From NCBI GenBank assembly GCA_903889445.1, contig CAISXF010000005.1:215030-279029 (forward strand): a DNA stretch of 64,000 bases. Direction: 5' to 3'. Made by a program: the position numbers and the translations under genes. The DNA comes from an uncultured Pseudomonadota bacterium. Its GTDB lineage: Bacteria > Pseudomonadota > Gammaproteobacteria > Methylococcales > Methylomonadaceae. Position 1 is the stretch's first letter. Every line of letters begins with the position of its first letter. Shown in pieces: positions 27,585 through 37,297 of the stretch. Below the pieces are notes generated by a model. The model had not been told where the DNA came from, ran no database searches, and saw only the letters and a program-made list of their open reading frames with translations.

Positions 27585-27878
27585 ATGAACCATAACGAAA
27601 AACGCGCTTATCTCCGCATCAGTATTGACAGTGAAATGCGCTATCGATTGGTTGATTCCCTCGAATTTTATTCAGCACGATGTTCATCGTTAAGCGGAGC
27701 AGGCATCGCGTTTATCACGACGCAAAGGTACGACGAAGGCAAAGCAATGGAAGTGTATATCAAAGCACCCAATACGATTACGCCTGCCTTTACGGCGTTT
27801 GTCGAAGTCGTGCGCGTCACAGAATTAGCCAATGGCGAATGTGAAATTGCCACCATCATCAAAACCATTAAGGGTTAA
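27585..27878 (+). CDS. PilZ-domain protein (candidate c-di-GMP receptor)
   Basis: 97 residues, a single PilZ domain. The N-terminal arginine motif is EKRAYLRISI and the second element is CSSLSGAGIAF, where the classical D/N-x-S-x-x-G is altered to L-S-G-A-G. With the first residue changed, c-di-GMP binding is plausible but not certain. An AGGAAAAAT ribosome region precedes the ATG. The QueD-family gene starts two bases after its stop. Confidence 0.8.
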   Translation: MNHNEKRAYLRISIDSEMRYRLVDSLEFYSARCSSLSGAGIAFITTQRYDEGKAMEVYIKAPNTITPAFTAFVEVVRVTELANGECEIATIIKTIKG

Positions 27879-27880
27879 AA

Positions 27881-28282
27881 ATGTTTACGATTACCAAAGA
27901 AGTATATTTTTGTTACGGGCATCGGTTGATGAATCACGGCGGAAAATGTCGGAATTTGCACGGGCATAGCGTCAAAGCGGCGATTTCGATTACGCATGAA
28001 AATTTGAACGATCAAGGCATGGTTTGCGACTTTTCGGACGTGAAAGAATGTGTCGAAAATTATGTAAATACGCATCTCGACCACAATTTTTTGCTGCACA
28101 AAGACGACCCGATTATTCCCGCGTTGATTCAAAATAACGAGCGTTTTTTGGTTTTGGATGAACATCCCACCGCTGAAGTGTTAAGCAAAATGATTTTCAA
28201 ACATTTGCAAGCCAACGGTTTTCACGTTACCGAAGTCGCACTTTGGGAAACCGCCAGCGCGTGTGCAAGTTATCGGGAATAA
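27881..28282 (+). CDS. queD: QueD / 6-pyruvoyltetrahydropterin synthase family
   Basis: 133 residues. Zinc-binding histidines and the catalytic cysteine are in FCYGHRLMNHGGKCRNLHGH; LDHNFLL and PTAEVLSKMIF follow, and the substrate-binding glutamate is in LWETASACA. The family makes 6-carboxytetrahydropterin (queuosine) or 6-pyruvoyl-type pterins. In an organism that uses tetrahydromethanopterin a role in pterin supply is also possible, so the queD name is tentative. Confidence 0.8.
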   Translation: MFTITKEVYFCYGHRLMNHGGKCRNLHGHSVKAAISITHENLNDQGMVCDFSDVKECVENYVNTHLDHNFLLHKDDPIIPALIQNNERFLVLDEHPTAEVLSKMIFKHLQANGFHVTEVALWETASACASYRE

Positions 28283-28350
28283 TTTCCTCAATCATCTGAA
28301 CGCGCTACAACCGCGCCCACCTCTTTAACCACTTTTACTTTTAAAAACTT

Positions 28351-30939
28351 ATGACTACTCAAACTCCCCAAACGACTTACCGCGAAAATTACACCGTTCC
28401 CGAATTTTTAATTCACGACGTAAAACTGCATTTTTCGCTCGACGCTGAAAATACAAAAGTGCTTTCAACGCTGACGTTGCAACGGAATTCTACTTGCAAA
28501 AATGCCAGCGCAGATTTAGTTTTACACGGCGAAAAATTGATTTTGAATCGTGTCGTGTTGAATGAAATCGAATTAACCGATTACATTCAAACCGCAGAAA
28601 CATTGACGATTGCAAACGTACCACAAGTTGAAACGTTCACGCTGATGATTGAAAACACGATTAACCCGAAAGAAAATACCGCGCTCGAAGGGCTGTATTT
28701 GTCGAACGGAATGCTTTGCACGCAATGTGAAGCCGAAGGCTTTCGTAAAATCACTTATTTCCTCGACCGTCCCGATGTGATGACGAAATTTACCGTTACG
28801 ATTGTGGCGGACAAAACCGATTATCCGGTGTTGCTGTCAAACGGCAACAAAGTCGCCAGCGGTGAATTTGAAAATAACCAACATTGGGTAACGTGGAACG
28901 ACCCGTTTGCGAAACCAAGTTATTTGTTCGCGCTGGTTGCCGGTCAATTGGAATGCGTCGCGGATACATTTATCACGCAATCGGGACGCGAAATTGAGTT
29001 AGAAATTTTCATCGAAGCGCACGACAAAGACAAATGCGCTCACGCCATGCAATCGCTAAAACACGCCATGCGTTGGGACGAAGACGTTTATGGGCGCGAA
29101 TACGATTTAGATTTGTACATGATTGTCGCCGTCAGCCATTTCAATATGGGCGCGATGGAAAACAAAGGCTTAAACGTATTCAACACCAAATTCGTGTTGG
29201 CGCGACCTGATACCGCAACCGATGTTGATTACGAAGGCATCGAAGGCGTGATTGCACACGAGTATTTTCACAACTGGACGGGCAACCGAATCACTTGCCG
29301 CGACTGGTTTCAATTGAGTTTAAAAGAAGGTTTCACGGTGTTTCGCGACCAAGAATTCACCGCCGACCGCGTGTCAAAATCGGTGAAACGCATTGAAGAC
29401 GTGACGCAACTTCGCACGCGCCAATTTGCCGAAGATGCCAGTCCGCTCGCGCATCCGATTCGCCCCGACGCTTACATTGAAATCAACAATTTTTACACGC
29501 TCACCGTCTACGAAAAAGGCGCGGAAGTCGTGCGAATGTTACACACGTTATTGGGCGTGGACGGTTTCAGACGTGGCAGCGATTTGTATTTTGAACGCCA
29601 CGACGGGCAAGCGGTAACGTGTGACGATTTTGTCAGCGCGATGCAAGACGCGAACGACGTGGATTTGAGCCAATTCCGTCGTTGGTATTCTCAAGCCGGA
29701 ACGCCGATTGTCAACGTTTTAACCCATTACGATGCAAGCGCAAAAACGTTTGCGCTTACCTTAAAACAAAATTATCCAAATCAAACCGAACCGCTGTTAA
29801 TTCCAATTCGTTTAGGTTTGTTGAACGCCGAAACGGGCGCGGATGTGTTGCCCGAAACCTTGTTGCAGTTCAATCAAATCGAACAAACGTTCACGTTTGA
29901 CGCGCTGAAATCTGCGCCGATTGTTTCGATGTTGCGCGGATTTTCTGCACCCGTAAATGTTGAAATGTCGCGCAGTTTGGAAGAGTTGGCGTTTTTGTCG
30001 CAACATGACAGTGATTCGTTTAATCGTTGGGACGCGGCGCAATCTGTGGCAGAACGGATTATTTTGGATTTGGTGAAAACGCCAAATGCCGACGTGAATC
30101 CGATTTTATTGGCGACGTTTGAAACTGTTTTGAATTCGCCGATTGACGATTTGGCGTATTTTTCGTTGTTGCTGTCGTTACCTTCGGAAAATTATTTAGC
30201 CGAACGCATGACGATTGCGGATTTTGAAGGCATTCACACAGCGCGTGAATGCGTGTTGAAAACGTTGGCAGAAACGTTTCAAACGCAATTTACCGCGATT
30301 TATTTGGCAAATCACAAAGACGAATCGGGCGATTTTAGTCCCGAAGCGATTGGTCGTCGGCGCGTGAAAAATGCCTGTTTGGCGTTTTTGAGTCGGTTAA
30401 AATCGCCTGAAAATCACACTTTGGCGCAATTGCAATTTGAAAATGCAAAAAATATGACCGACCAAATGGCGGCGTTGGTGGCGATTGTTCACAATAATCA
30501 CCCAGCAAAAGAAGCGTGTTTAGCGCAGTTTTACGCCCAATGGCAAAATGAACCGCTGGTGATTGATAAATGGTTTGCGTTGCAAGCCAGCAGTCCAGCG
30601 GCGGATGCGTTTGAAACCGTGCAAAATTTACGTTCACACGTTGCGTTTGATATGAAAAATCCGAATCGGGTGCGGTCGTTAATCGGTGCATTTTCGCAAA
30701 CAAACCCGCTTCATTTTCACGCGGCAAATGGTCAAGGTTATGCGTTTTTGGCGGATGCGATTTTGGAACTCAACGCCATCAATCCACAAGTTGCATCTCG
30801 AATGGTTACGCCGTTAACCGCGTGGCGCAAAGTCGAACCATCCCGCCAAACGTTGATGAAAGCGCAATTGCAACGGATTATCGACACAAAAGATATTTCC
30901 AACGATGTGTTTGAATTAGCCAGTAAAAGTTTAGGTTAA
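28351..30939 (+). CDS. pepN: Aminopeptidase N
   Basis: 862 residues, close to the 870 of the enterobacterial enzyme. M1 zinc metallopeptidase motifs are complete: GAMENKGLNVF (substrate-anchoring exopeptidase motif, about residue 268) and HEYFHNWTGNRITCRDW with the downstream glutamate in LKEGFTVFRDQEF. It removes N-terminal residues from peptides in the cytosol. It stands between queD and an endonuclease gene that starts 12 bases after it. Confidence 0.96.
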   Translation: MTTQTPQTTYRENYTVPEFLIHDVKLHFSLDAENTKVLSTLTLQRNSTCKNASADLVLHGEKLILNRVVLNEIELTDYIQTAETLTIANVPQVETFTLMIENTINPKENTALEGLYLSNGMLCTQCEAEGFRKITYFLDRPDVMTKFTVTIVADKTDYPVLLSNGNKVASGEFENNQHWVTWNDPFAKPSYLFALVAGQLECVADTFITQSGREIELEIFIEAHDKDKCAHAMQSLKHAMRWDEDVYGREYDLDLYMIVAVSHFNMGAMENKGLNVFNTKFVLARPDTATDVDYEGIEGVIAHEYFHNWTGNRITCRDWFQLSLKEGFTVFRDQEFTADRVSKSVKRIEDVTQLRTRQFAEDASPLAHPIRPDAYIEINNFYTLTVYEKGAEVVRMLHTLLGVDGFRRGSDLYFERHDGQAVTCDDFVSAMQDANDVDLSQFRRWYSQAGTPIVNVLTHYDASAKTFALTLKQNYPNQTEPLLIPIRLGLLNAETGADVLPETLLQFNQIEQTFTFDALKSAPIVSMLRGFSAPVNVEMSRSLEELAFLSQHDSDSFNRWDAAQSVAERIILDLVKTPNADVNPILLATFETVLNSPIDDLAYFSLLLSLPSENYLAERMTIADFEGIHTARECVLKTLAETFQTQFTAIYLANHKDESGDFSPEAIGRRRVKNACLAFLSRLKSPENHTLAQLQFENAKNMTDQMAALVAIVHNNHPAKEACLAQFYAQWQNEPLVIDKWFALQASSPAADAFETVQNLRSHVAFDMKNPNRVRSLIGAFSQTNPLHFHAANGQGYAFLADAILELNAINPQVASRMVTPLTAWRKVEPSRQTLMKAQLQRIIDTKDISNDVFELASKSLG

Positions 30940-30950
30940 ACATCGAAACG

Positions 30951-31835
30951 ATGAATAAAACACTGCAATTTTTTTTAGCGGGATTTCGGTTAATCCAAAA
31001 TTATCCGCGTGTGATGATGCCGATATTCGCGCTGATTTTGTGCGGTTACGGTTATGAAATGTGGGTGGCGCGACCAGCGTTAATGTATCAAGGCACGCCG
31101 CAAGCGATTTCAACGTGGAATACAAATACTTGGTTTCGCGTGTTGCGAAATAATGGTTTTATCGTCGGTTATTCGGATGTGCGCGGCAATCCGTTGTGGG
31201 TGGAATACGCGCTCACGCCGGTTGCCGATAACGCGCCACGCTTAAAACGTCCGTCACATTTTCAAACGGATTTGCGCGGGTTAAATCGCGTCAAGCATGA
31301 CGATTACACCAACAGCGGTTTTGACCGTGGACATAACGCGCCGAATCACGCGATGAGTACGTTGTACGGAAAATATGGGCAAGCGGATAGTTTTTTGATG
31401 ACCAACATCAGTCCGCAACGCCCCAAATTAAATCAACAAATTTGGCAACGTTTGGAAGAAGTCGAATTATCTTTTTTCGCCAAAAATTTCGGCAAAGTGT
31501 GGGTGATTACCGGGCCGATTTTTGATGATAAACCTGAAAAAATGTCGTCTTCTTCATGGCACATCGATATTCCGAAAGCGTTTTATAAAATTTACATCAC
31601 CGAAGAAAGCGACAGCAAACCCGCGTTTGCGTTGGCGTTTATCGTGCCGCAAACCGTGACCGGCAAAGAACCGTTGTCGCAATTTATCACCACGATTGAT
31701 ACGGTGGAAGCGCAAACGGGTTTGGATTTTTTGAGTGATTTTGATGATAAAACCGAAGCGCATTTAGAAGGAACGGTTGAAACGGCACCGTGGAATTTAA
31801 ATGCGGTCAATAAAACGCCATCACGTTATCCATAA
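30951..31835 (+). CDS. Membrane-anchored DNA/RNA non-specific endonuclease (NUC family)
   Basis: 294 residues. A hydrophobic segment near residues 20-40 (VMMPIFALILCGYGYEMW) is a signal anchor, so the catalytic domain probably acts outside the cytosol. The DRGH motif is in NSGFDRGHNAPNHAMS, and the metal-binding asparagine is in MTNISPQRPKLNQQIWQ. Such nucleases degrade extracellular DNA and RNA. It follows pepN by 12 bases and ends before a long repeat-bearing gap. Confidence 0.88.
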   Translation: MNKTLQFFLAGFRLIQNYPRVMMPIFALILCGYGYEMWVARPALMYQGTPQAISTWNTNTWFRVLRNNGFIVGYSDVRGNPLWVEYALTPVADNAPRLKRPSHFQTDLRGLNRVKHDDYTNSGFDRGHNAPNHAMSTLYGKYGQADSFLMTNISPQRPKLNQQIWQRLEEVELSFFAKNFGKVWVITGPIFDDKPEKMSSSSWHIDIPKAFYKIYITEESDSKPAFALAFIVPQTVTGKEPLSQFITTIDTVEAQTGLDFLSDFDDKTEAHLEGTVETAPWNLNAVNKTPSRYP

Positions 31836-31866
31836 TGGCTATTTCAAACTACATTATGCGAGCGTA

Positions 31867-32371
31867 TTTTGAAAAATATGCTCGAAAACACGGGGTTTAG
31901 ACCGGTTTTCTGAAAAAACAGCGGTTTTGACCGTGCCGATTTCGTCACCGACAAACCGCCTTTTTACAAAAGTTTTTAATTTTCAATTGGTTAAGCGTAA
32001 AACCTGGATTTTTGAAAAAGTGATTTTGAAAAATATGCTCGAAAACACGGGGTTTAGACCGATTTTTTGGAAAATCAGCGGTTTTGACCGTGCCGATTTC
32101 TTCACCGATAAACCGCTTTTTTGTAAAAGTTTTTATGTTTCAATCAGTTAAGCGTAAAACCTGGATTTTTGAAAAGTGATTTTGAAAAATATGCTCGAAA
32201 ACACGGGGTTTAGACCGATTTTTTGGAAAATGAGCGAGTTTGAACGCGCCACCTTCTATGTCAGCGAACCGCCATTTGATAAAAATTTTTAGGTTTCAAT
32301 CGGTTAAGCGTTAAACCTGGATTTTTGAAAAGTGATTTTGAAAAATATGCTCGAAAACACGGGGTTTAGAC
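31867..32371. repeat. Tandem non-coding repeat, about 156 bp per unit, three units plus a partial fourth
   Basis: The phrase TTTTGAAAAATATGCTCG starts copies at 31867, 32024, 32180 and 32336 (spacings 157, 156, 156), and the fourth copy breaks off after about 36 bases. Units share CGAAAACACGGGGTTTAGAC, a GCGGTTT...AAACCGC stem (copies 1 and 2) and GGTTAAGCGTAAAACCTGG. Copy 3 has diverged in the middle. Stops in all frames and the 157-base first spacing argue against coding. It fills most of the 785-base gap between the endonuclease gene and pheA, which otherwise holds a CAGCCC-TATC-GGGCTG hairpin (32386-32401) and the region before pheA. Confidence 0.85.
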
Positions 32372-32530
32372 TAAAGCAAATTCCCCAGCCCTATCGGGCT
32401 GCCACCTTCAAATAGGGGGCGAAAGATTAAACTGATTTTTAAAGCCTTTTTGAAAGCTGTCATCAATCGTACTCGATAAAAATTTAACTAAAGTGTGACG
32501 AAGTTCACAAAATATGTCATTTACTCACTT

Positions 32531-32536
32531 TATAAT
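32531..32536 (+). promoter_or_regulatory. Possible -10 box of a pheA promoter
   Basis: A consensus TATAAT, but no good -35 at normal spacing, so this is tentative. The start codon is about 85 bases downstream. Confidence 0.35.
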
Positions 32537-32619
32537 GTGAAAATTGCGCTAGAATTAAACAACATTGGTATCTTTTGATGAACAAGAAACATTTTTAAAT
32601 GATAACGAAGGATTATTTT

Positions 32620-33708
32620 ATGCCCCTCTCAATTATGCCTTTAGCTGAACTAAGAGAAAAAATTGATGCCGTTGATGCACAAATTTTACAGCTTATCAAC
32701 CAACGCGCTCGTTATGCCGAAGAAGTTGCTAAAACGAAACTCGCGCTCGGCGAAAACGGGTCGTTTTATCGTCCAGACCGTGAATCGCTTGTGTTGCGAC
32801 GTATTCAAAATTTAAATACGGGACCGCTTTCAGATGAAACGGCGATGCGATTTTTTCGTGAATTGATGTCGGCGTGTTTAGCGTTGGAAAAACCGCTAGA
32901 AATTGCTTTTTTAGGTCCCGAAGGGACGTTCACGCAACAAGCCACGTTTAAACATTTTGGGCATGCGGTGAAAACGATTCCTGTCGCCAATATCAGCGGA
33001 GTTTTTAACACGGTAGAAAGTGGCTGCTGCGCGTTTGGCGTGGTGCCGATTGAAAATTCGACCGAAGGCGTAATCAGTCAGACATTGGATTGTTTATTAA
33101 CGTCAACACTGCAAATTTGTGGTGAGGTCAAAATCCGCGTACAACAAAATTTATTGACGCATGTGACGGAGTTAAACGAAATCACAGACGTTTATTCACA
33201 CGCCCAGTCGTTAGCGCAATGCCGCCAATGGTTAGAGGTTAATTTACCGAATGCTCGTCAAACGCCTGTCAGTAGCAATGCTGAAGCGGCTCGATTGATT
33301 AAAGATAATCCAAAATCAGCCGCCATTGCGGGGATTGTTGCCGCCGCAATTTATGAATTACCCATTTTAGCCACCAATATCGAAGACAATTCGAATAATA
33401 CAACGCGCTTTATTATTATTGGCAATCAAATAGCTGCGCCGACGGGTTATGATAAGACAACGTTGGTGGTTTCTACCGATAATCAGGCGGGGGCGTTATA
33501 TCGAATGCTTGAACCCTTTGCCACCGCAGGCGTTGATATGTTAAGTATTGAATCGCGTCCATCACAACAAGGGCTATGGGATTATGTCTTTTTTATTGAT
33601 ATTTGGGGACACAGTGACAGTGAACAAGTCGCTCACGCCTTATCAGAATTTAAAACCAAAGTATCGATGTTCAAATACTTAGGTTCCTATCCACAAGCTG
33701 TTTTTTAG
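32620..33708 (+). CDS. pheA: Bifunctional chorismate mutase / prephenate dehydratase
   Basis: 362 residues from the ATG at 32620, chosen because AAGGA lies seven bases upstream and the start at 32599 has none. An AroQ-type chorismate mutase covers residues about 5-90 (LREKIDAVDAQILQLINQRA), prephenate dehydratase about 95-270 (FLGPEGTFTQQATFKHFG, VPIENSTEGVI, and NNTTRFIII), and a C-terminal ACT domain about 285-355 (ESRPSQQGLWDYVFF) for phenylalanine feedback. The enzyme makes phenylpyruvate. Two FapA genes follow. Confidence 0.95.
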   Translation: MPLSIMPLAELREKIDAVDAQILQLINQRARYAEEVAKTKLALGENGSFYRPDRESLVLRRIQNLNTGPLSDETAMRFFRELMSACLALEKPLEIAFLGPEGTFTQQATFKHFGHAVKTIPVANISGVFNTVESGCCAFGVVPIENSTEGVISQTLDCLLTSTLQICGEVKIRVQQNLLTHVTELNEITDVYSHAQSLAQCRQWLEVNLPNARQTPVSSNAEAARLIKDNPKSAAIAGIVAAAIYELPILATNIEDNSNNTTRFIIIGNQIAAPTGYDKTTLVVSTDNQAGALYRMLEPFATAGVDMLSIESRPSQQGLWDYVFFIDIWGHSDSEQVAHALSEFKTKVSMFKYLGSYPQAVF

Positions 33709-33735
33709 AAAAATAAAGAATTTACGGAAAAAATT

Positions 33736-35466
33736 ATGCCAAATACTACTGATATAAATAACGGTTTAGGGTTTAAATTAAGCACAGATGGTCAATTACT
33801 CGCGATTGTTATGCCATGTGACGATAAAATTGACCTTGATGCGTCGATGGTTAAAGAGCGTTTGCAAGAGGAAGAACTATCAAATTTATTCGTTGATGAT
33901 TACTTAATTTTCGAGTTAGTGCATCGTTATAATCACACCAATACCGAAAATTTTGAAGTTCAAATTGGTGGACTGCGTGACGCGACAGCTGACATCGAAC
34001 TTTCCGCAAACAAAATGAAAGCCCGTTTGGTTTTACAGCCTAGTTTTGGTGGCAAAGTGATTACATTGGGCGATGTAGAAAATTTATTAGCGACTAAAAA
34101 GATTGTTTTTGGCATTGTACCGAATGAAATGATTGAAGCTGCTTTACTTAAAAATCATCCCGTTGATATGGTGATTGCGGCAGGAATCGAGACAATACCT
34201 GGTATTGACTCACGATTTGAAAATTTAATGCCAGTAGATCCGCACACCGAGCGCAAACCGCTTGTTGAAGAAGATGGCTCGGTCGATTACCGTGAATTGG
34301 GTGAGATTTTCATGGTGCATACCGATGATGTGTTAATGCAGCGGATTCCGGCGGTTCCAGGTAAAAACGGGCGAACTGTTTTAGGTGAAGACGTTCAATG
34401 TGACGGCGGGGTAGACTCGCCTTTTTCGGGCGATCAACGCGGGGTTTATGTCAATCCAGACGATGAAAATCAATTGCTTTCTGCCATCGTGGGTCAACCT
34501 ATTCTAGTGCCGAATGGCATTGTGGTATCGCCTATTTTGACAGTGAAAAGCGTCGATTTAGCATCGGGGAATATTCGTTTCGAGGGTTCCGTCGTTGTGT
34601 TGGGTAATGTGGAAATGGGTATGAAAATATACGCGCTTGAGGATATTACCATTCAAGGCGGAGTCACGGATGCTCAACTTGAATGCCGAGGTAATTTATT
34701 TGTGAAAAATTCTGTTATTGGCAATTGCGAGTTGATTGTCGGCGGTAATGTGGAGGTCGGTGGCGGCATTCGAGGTTATCAAGACATAGGAACAACATCC
34801 ATCTATAAACCAGAAGAAAAACCTCGACCTAAAAAGACACATCAAACCAGAATAATTTCTCAGGGATCGGTTTTGGCGGGCTTTGCAGAATCTTTTCACG
34901 TCGAAGCAAGCATTGACATTGTTATCAATAAATACGCCATGAATTGCCATTTGATGGCCGCCAATAAAATCGTTATTGGTGGCAAAGGGGGGAAAAAATC
35001 CTCGATTATAGGCGGCGTAACGTGGGCAATGGCACTCGTGAAAGCGGGGGTTATTGGTGCAGAATCGGGAATTAAAACCCATGTTCAAGCCGGTTCAAAT
35101 CCGTACATTCAACGCCGCCATACCGAACTAAGAGAAGGGATAATTGAATGTCAAACCAAACAAAAAGATATTCATAAAATTTTGGAATGGATGGAGGGTA
35201 GTCCCGAAAAAAACCACGACGAAACGTTAGCAAGACTGCATCATACGTTAACCAAATTAATAACAGAGGAAGGAACGCTTCAAGCTGAATTCAACGAATT
35301 ACTGGAAAATATGACGGTGATGGAGAATGCAAAAATAATTGCCGACCGTGGTGTTTACGTTGGTACAGAAATAAAAATCAACAGAGCAAGATGGAGTGCA
35401 GAGGAAAATCGTAGCAGAAGCGTTTTCACTGAATTGAGACGTGAGATTGTTATCAATGCACGCTAA
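33736..35466 (+). CDS. FapA/DUF342-family protein, first of two paralogues
   Basis: 576 residues. The middle and end carry the FapA/DUF342 right-handed beta-helix (GNIRFEGSVVVLGNVEMGM, ALEDITIQGGVTDAQLECRG, then VIGNCELIVGGNVEVGGG), with a coiled-coil-like stretch after residue about 460 (IIECQTKQKDIHKILEWM). Members have been named for flagellar assembly, but no flagellar gene is nearby and the molecular role is not known. A second copy follows 26 bases after the stop and shares much of its sequence. Confidence 0.82.
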   Translation: MPNTTDINNGLGFKLSTDGQLLAIVMPCDDKIDLDASMVKERLQEEELSNLFVDDYLIFELVHRYNHTNTENFEVQIGGLRDATADIELSANKMKARLVLQPSFGGKVITLGDVENLLATKKIVFGIVPNEMIEAALLKNHPVDMVIAAGIETIPGIDSRFENLMPVDPHTERKPLVEEDGSVDYRELGEIFMVHTDDVLMQRIPAVPGKNGRTVLGEDVQCDGGVDSPFSGDQRGVYVNPDDENQLLSAIVGQPILVPNGIVVSPILTVKSVDLASGNIRFEGSVVVLGNVEMGMKIYALEDITIQGGVTDAQLECRGNLFVKNSVIGNCELIVGGNVEVGGGIRGYQDIGTTSIYKPEEKPRPKKTHQTRIISQGSVLAGFAESFHVEASIDIVINKYAMNCHLMAANKIVIGGKGGKKSSIIGGVTWAMALVKAGVIGAESGIKTHVQAGSNPYIQRRHTELREGIIECQTKQKDIHKILEWMEGSPEKNHDETLARLHHTLTKLITEEGTLQAEFNELLENMTVMENAKIIADRGVYVGTEIKINRARWSAEENRSRSVFTELRREIVINAR

Positions 35467-35492
35467 AGCCAAAATAGGTTAGGTCTAACAGA

Positions 35493-37214
35493 ATGAGCAA
35501 TGAAATAAAAATGGAAAACGGTTTAGGTTTTAAATTAAGCAAAGATGATAGCAAATTACTCGCGATTGTTATGCCCACTGAGGACAAAATCAATCTCGAT
35601 GTGTCGCTTATTAAAAAGCGTTTGGAAGCGGCACAATTAGCCAATTTGTTTATTGAGGATGCCTTAGTTTTTGAGTTAGCGCATCGTTATAATCATAACC
35701 AGACGGAAACATTTGAGATTCAAATCGGTAGACGACGTGATGCAACCGCTGAAATCACAATTTCTGGCAGCAAAATGAAAGCCCATTTGATTTTAACGCC
35801 TAATTTTGGTGGTAAAGCGATTACATTGGAGGATGTACAAAACTTATTGGTGGCTAAAAAGATTGTTTGGGGCATTCTACCGAGCGAAAAGATTGAAGCA
35901 GCCTTAATGAAAAATCATCCCGTTGATATAATCATTGCTGAAGGACTGAATCCTGTCGCGGGAATTGACGCACAATTTAAAAATTTAATGCCGGTAGATA
36001 CACACGAGCATAAACCCCTTATCCATGCAGATGGCTCGGTCGATTACCGTGAATTGGGTGATATTGTTATGGTGCATAAAGGTGATGTGTTAATGCAGCG
36101 TATTCCTGCGATTCCAGGCGAAAGAGGATTCAACGTTTTCGGCGAAGGCATCAATCCAACCGGTGGTGCTGATAAACCTTTTTCGGCAGATAAAAAAGGC
36201 ATTGTTTTAAATCCAGACGATGAAAATCAATTGCTTTCTGCCCTGACCGGTCAACCGGTTTTAGTGCCGAATGGCATTGTGGTGTTGTCCGTTTTAACAG
36301 TGAAAAAGGTCGATTTTGCATCGGGGAATATCCGTTTTGATGGTTCGGTTGTGGTGTTGGGAGACGTTGACGATGGTATGCAAGTGTACGCACTGGAAGA
36401 CATTACGATTGATGGCAACGTCACGAATGCTCAAATCGAATGTATGGGGAATTTGCTGATAAAAGGTGGCGTGACGGGCAACAGTCAATTGATGGTGAAT
36501 GGTGACGTAATTGTAAAGGGCGGTGTTCAAGGTTTTCAAGAAAGAACGCTGGATTTTGTGAAAGAGGATGGAACAACGCAACCAGGTGGCGCAAAAATTA
36601 TTGCACACGGTTCGGTTATGGTTGGTTTTGCGGAAAATTTCAATATTGAAGCCGGTGTTGATATTGTCATCGAAAAATACGCGATGAATAATAATATGAT
36701 GGCAGAAAATAAAATTGTCGCTGGAGCTAAAAATAGTGCTAAAAAACCATCCATTATGGGTGGCGTAACATGGGCAATGATGCTCGTTAAAGGCACGATT
36801 CTCGGGTCGAACTCTGGGATTAAAACCTACATTCAAGTTGGCACGAATCCTTATCTGCAAAGACAAGTGGTGACAATCAGAAATGAAATTATCGAGAATA
36901 AAAAAAAGCAGGACGATATTCTTAAAATCTTAGATTTTGTTGGGATTCATCTTGAAAAAGGTAATCCAGAAATGTTAGAAAAACTGCACCATACTTTGAA
37001 TAAACTAATGATTGAAGAAAATGTGAATCGTGCCTCATTAAAAGACTTAGTATCGAATATGGCAATTATTGAAGATGCGAAAGTGATTGCAGAACGAGGC
37101 GTTTATACAGGTACGGAAATTAAAATCAACAAAGTCTTATGGATAGCGCAAGAAAATCGTGGCAAAAGTGTTTTTAGAGTAGAAAATTCTGAAATGACCA
37201 TTAACCTACGCTAA
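35493..37214 (+). CDS. FapA/DUF342-family protein, second paralogue
   Basis: 573 residues, aligned by eye along its full length with the preceding gene: GLGFKLSKDDSKLLAIVMP at the start, EDGSVDYRELG-like DGSVDYRELG in the middle, DDENQLLSA, GSVVVLGDVDDGMQVYALED, and ERGVYTGTEIKIN near the end. The same DUF342 beta-helix and C-terminal coiled coil are present. The two genes are a tandem duplication that has diverged most in the linker around residues 350-380 of each. It is probably cotranscribed with the first copy. Confidence 0.82.
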   Translation: MSNEIKMENGLGFKLSKDDSKLLAIVMPTEDKINLDVSLIKKRLEAAQLANLFIEDALVFELAHRYNHNQTETFEIQIGRRRDATAEITISGSKMKAHLILTPNFGGKAITLEDVQNLLVAKKIVWGILPSEKIEAALMKNHPVDIIIAEGLNPVAGIDAQFKNLMPVDTHEHKPLIHADGSVDYRELGDIVMVHKGDVLMQRIPAIPGERGFNVFGEGINPTGGADKPFSADKKGIVLNPDDENQLLSALTGQPVLVPNGIVVLSVLTVKKVDFASGNIRFDGSVVVLGDVDDGMQVYALEDITIDGNVTNAQIECMGNLLIKGGVTGNSQLMVNGDVIVKGGVQGFQERTLDFVKEDGTTQPGGAKIIAHGSVMVGFAENFNIEAGVDIVIEKYAMNNNMMAENKIVAGAKNSAKKPSIMGGVTWAMMLVKGTILGSNSGIKTYIQVGTNPYLQRQVVTIRNEIIENKKKQDDILKILDFVGIHLEKGNPEMLEKLHHTLNKLMIEENVNRASLKDLVSNMAIIEDAKVIAERGVYTGTEIKINKVLWIAQENRGKSVFRVENSEMTINLR

Positions 37215-37297
37215 AATCTCAATGTAAGATGGAGCGATGTCGTGTGCAATGCGCCCCTATTTTTTTACTTCTTTTTTAATTTTTTGATAAAAACTCT

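Noticed and set aside
31927-32151. Small gene (74 codons) in the tandem repeat
   Set aside because: It lies within the repeated unit, the first two copies are out of register, and other copies carry stops in the same place.
31867-32371. CRISPR-like array
   Set aside because: The units are 156 bp and contiguous, with no short repeat/spacer alternation and no cas genes.
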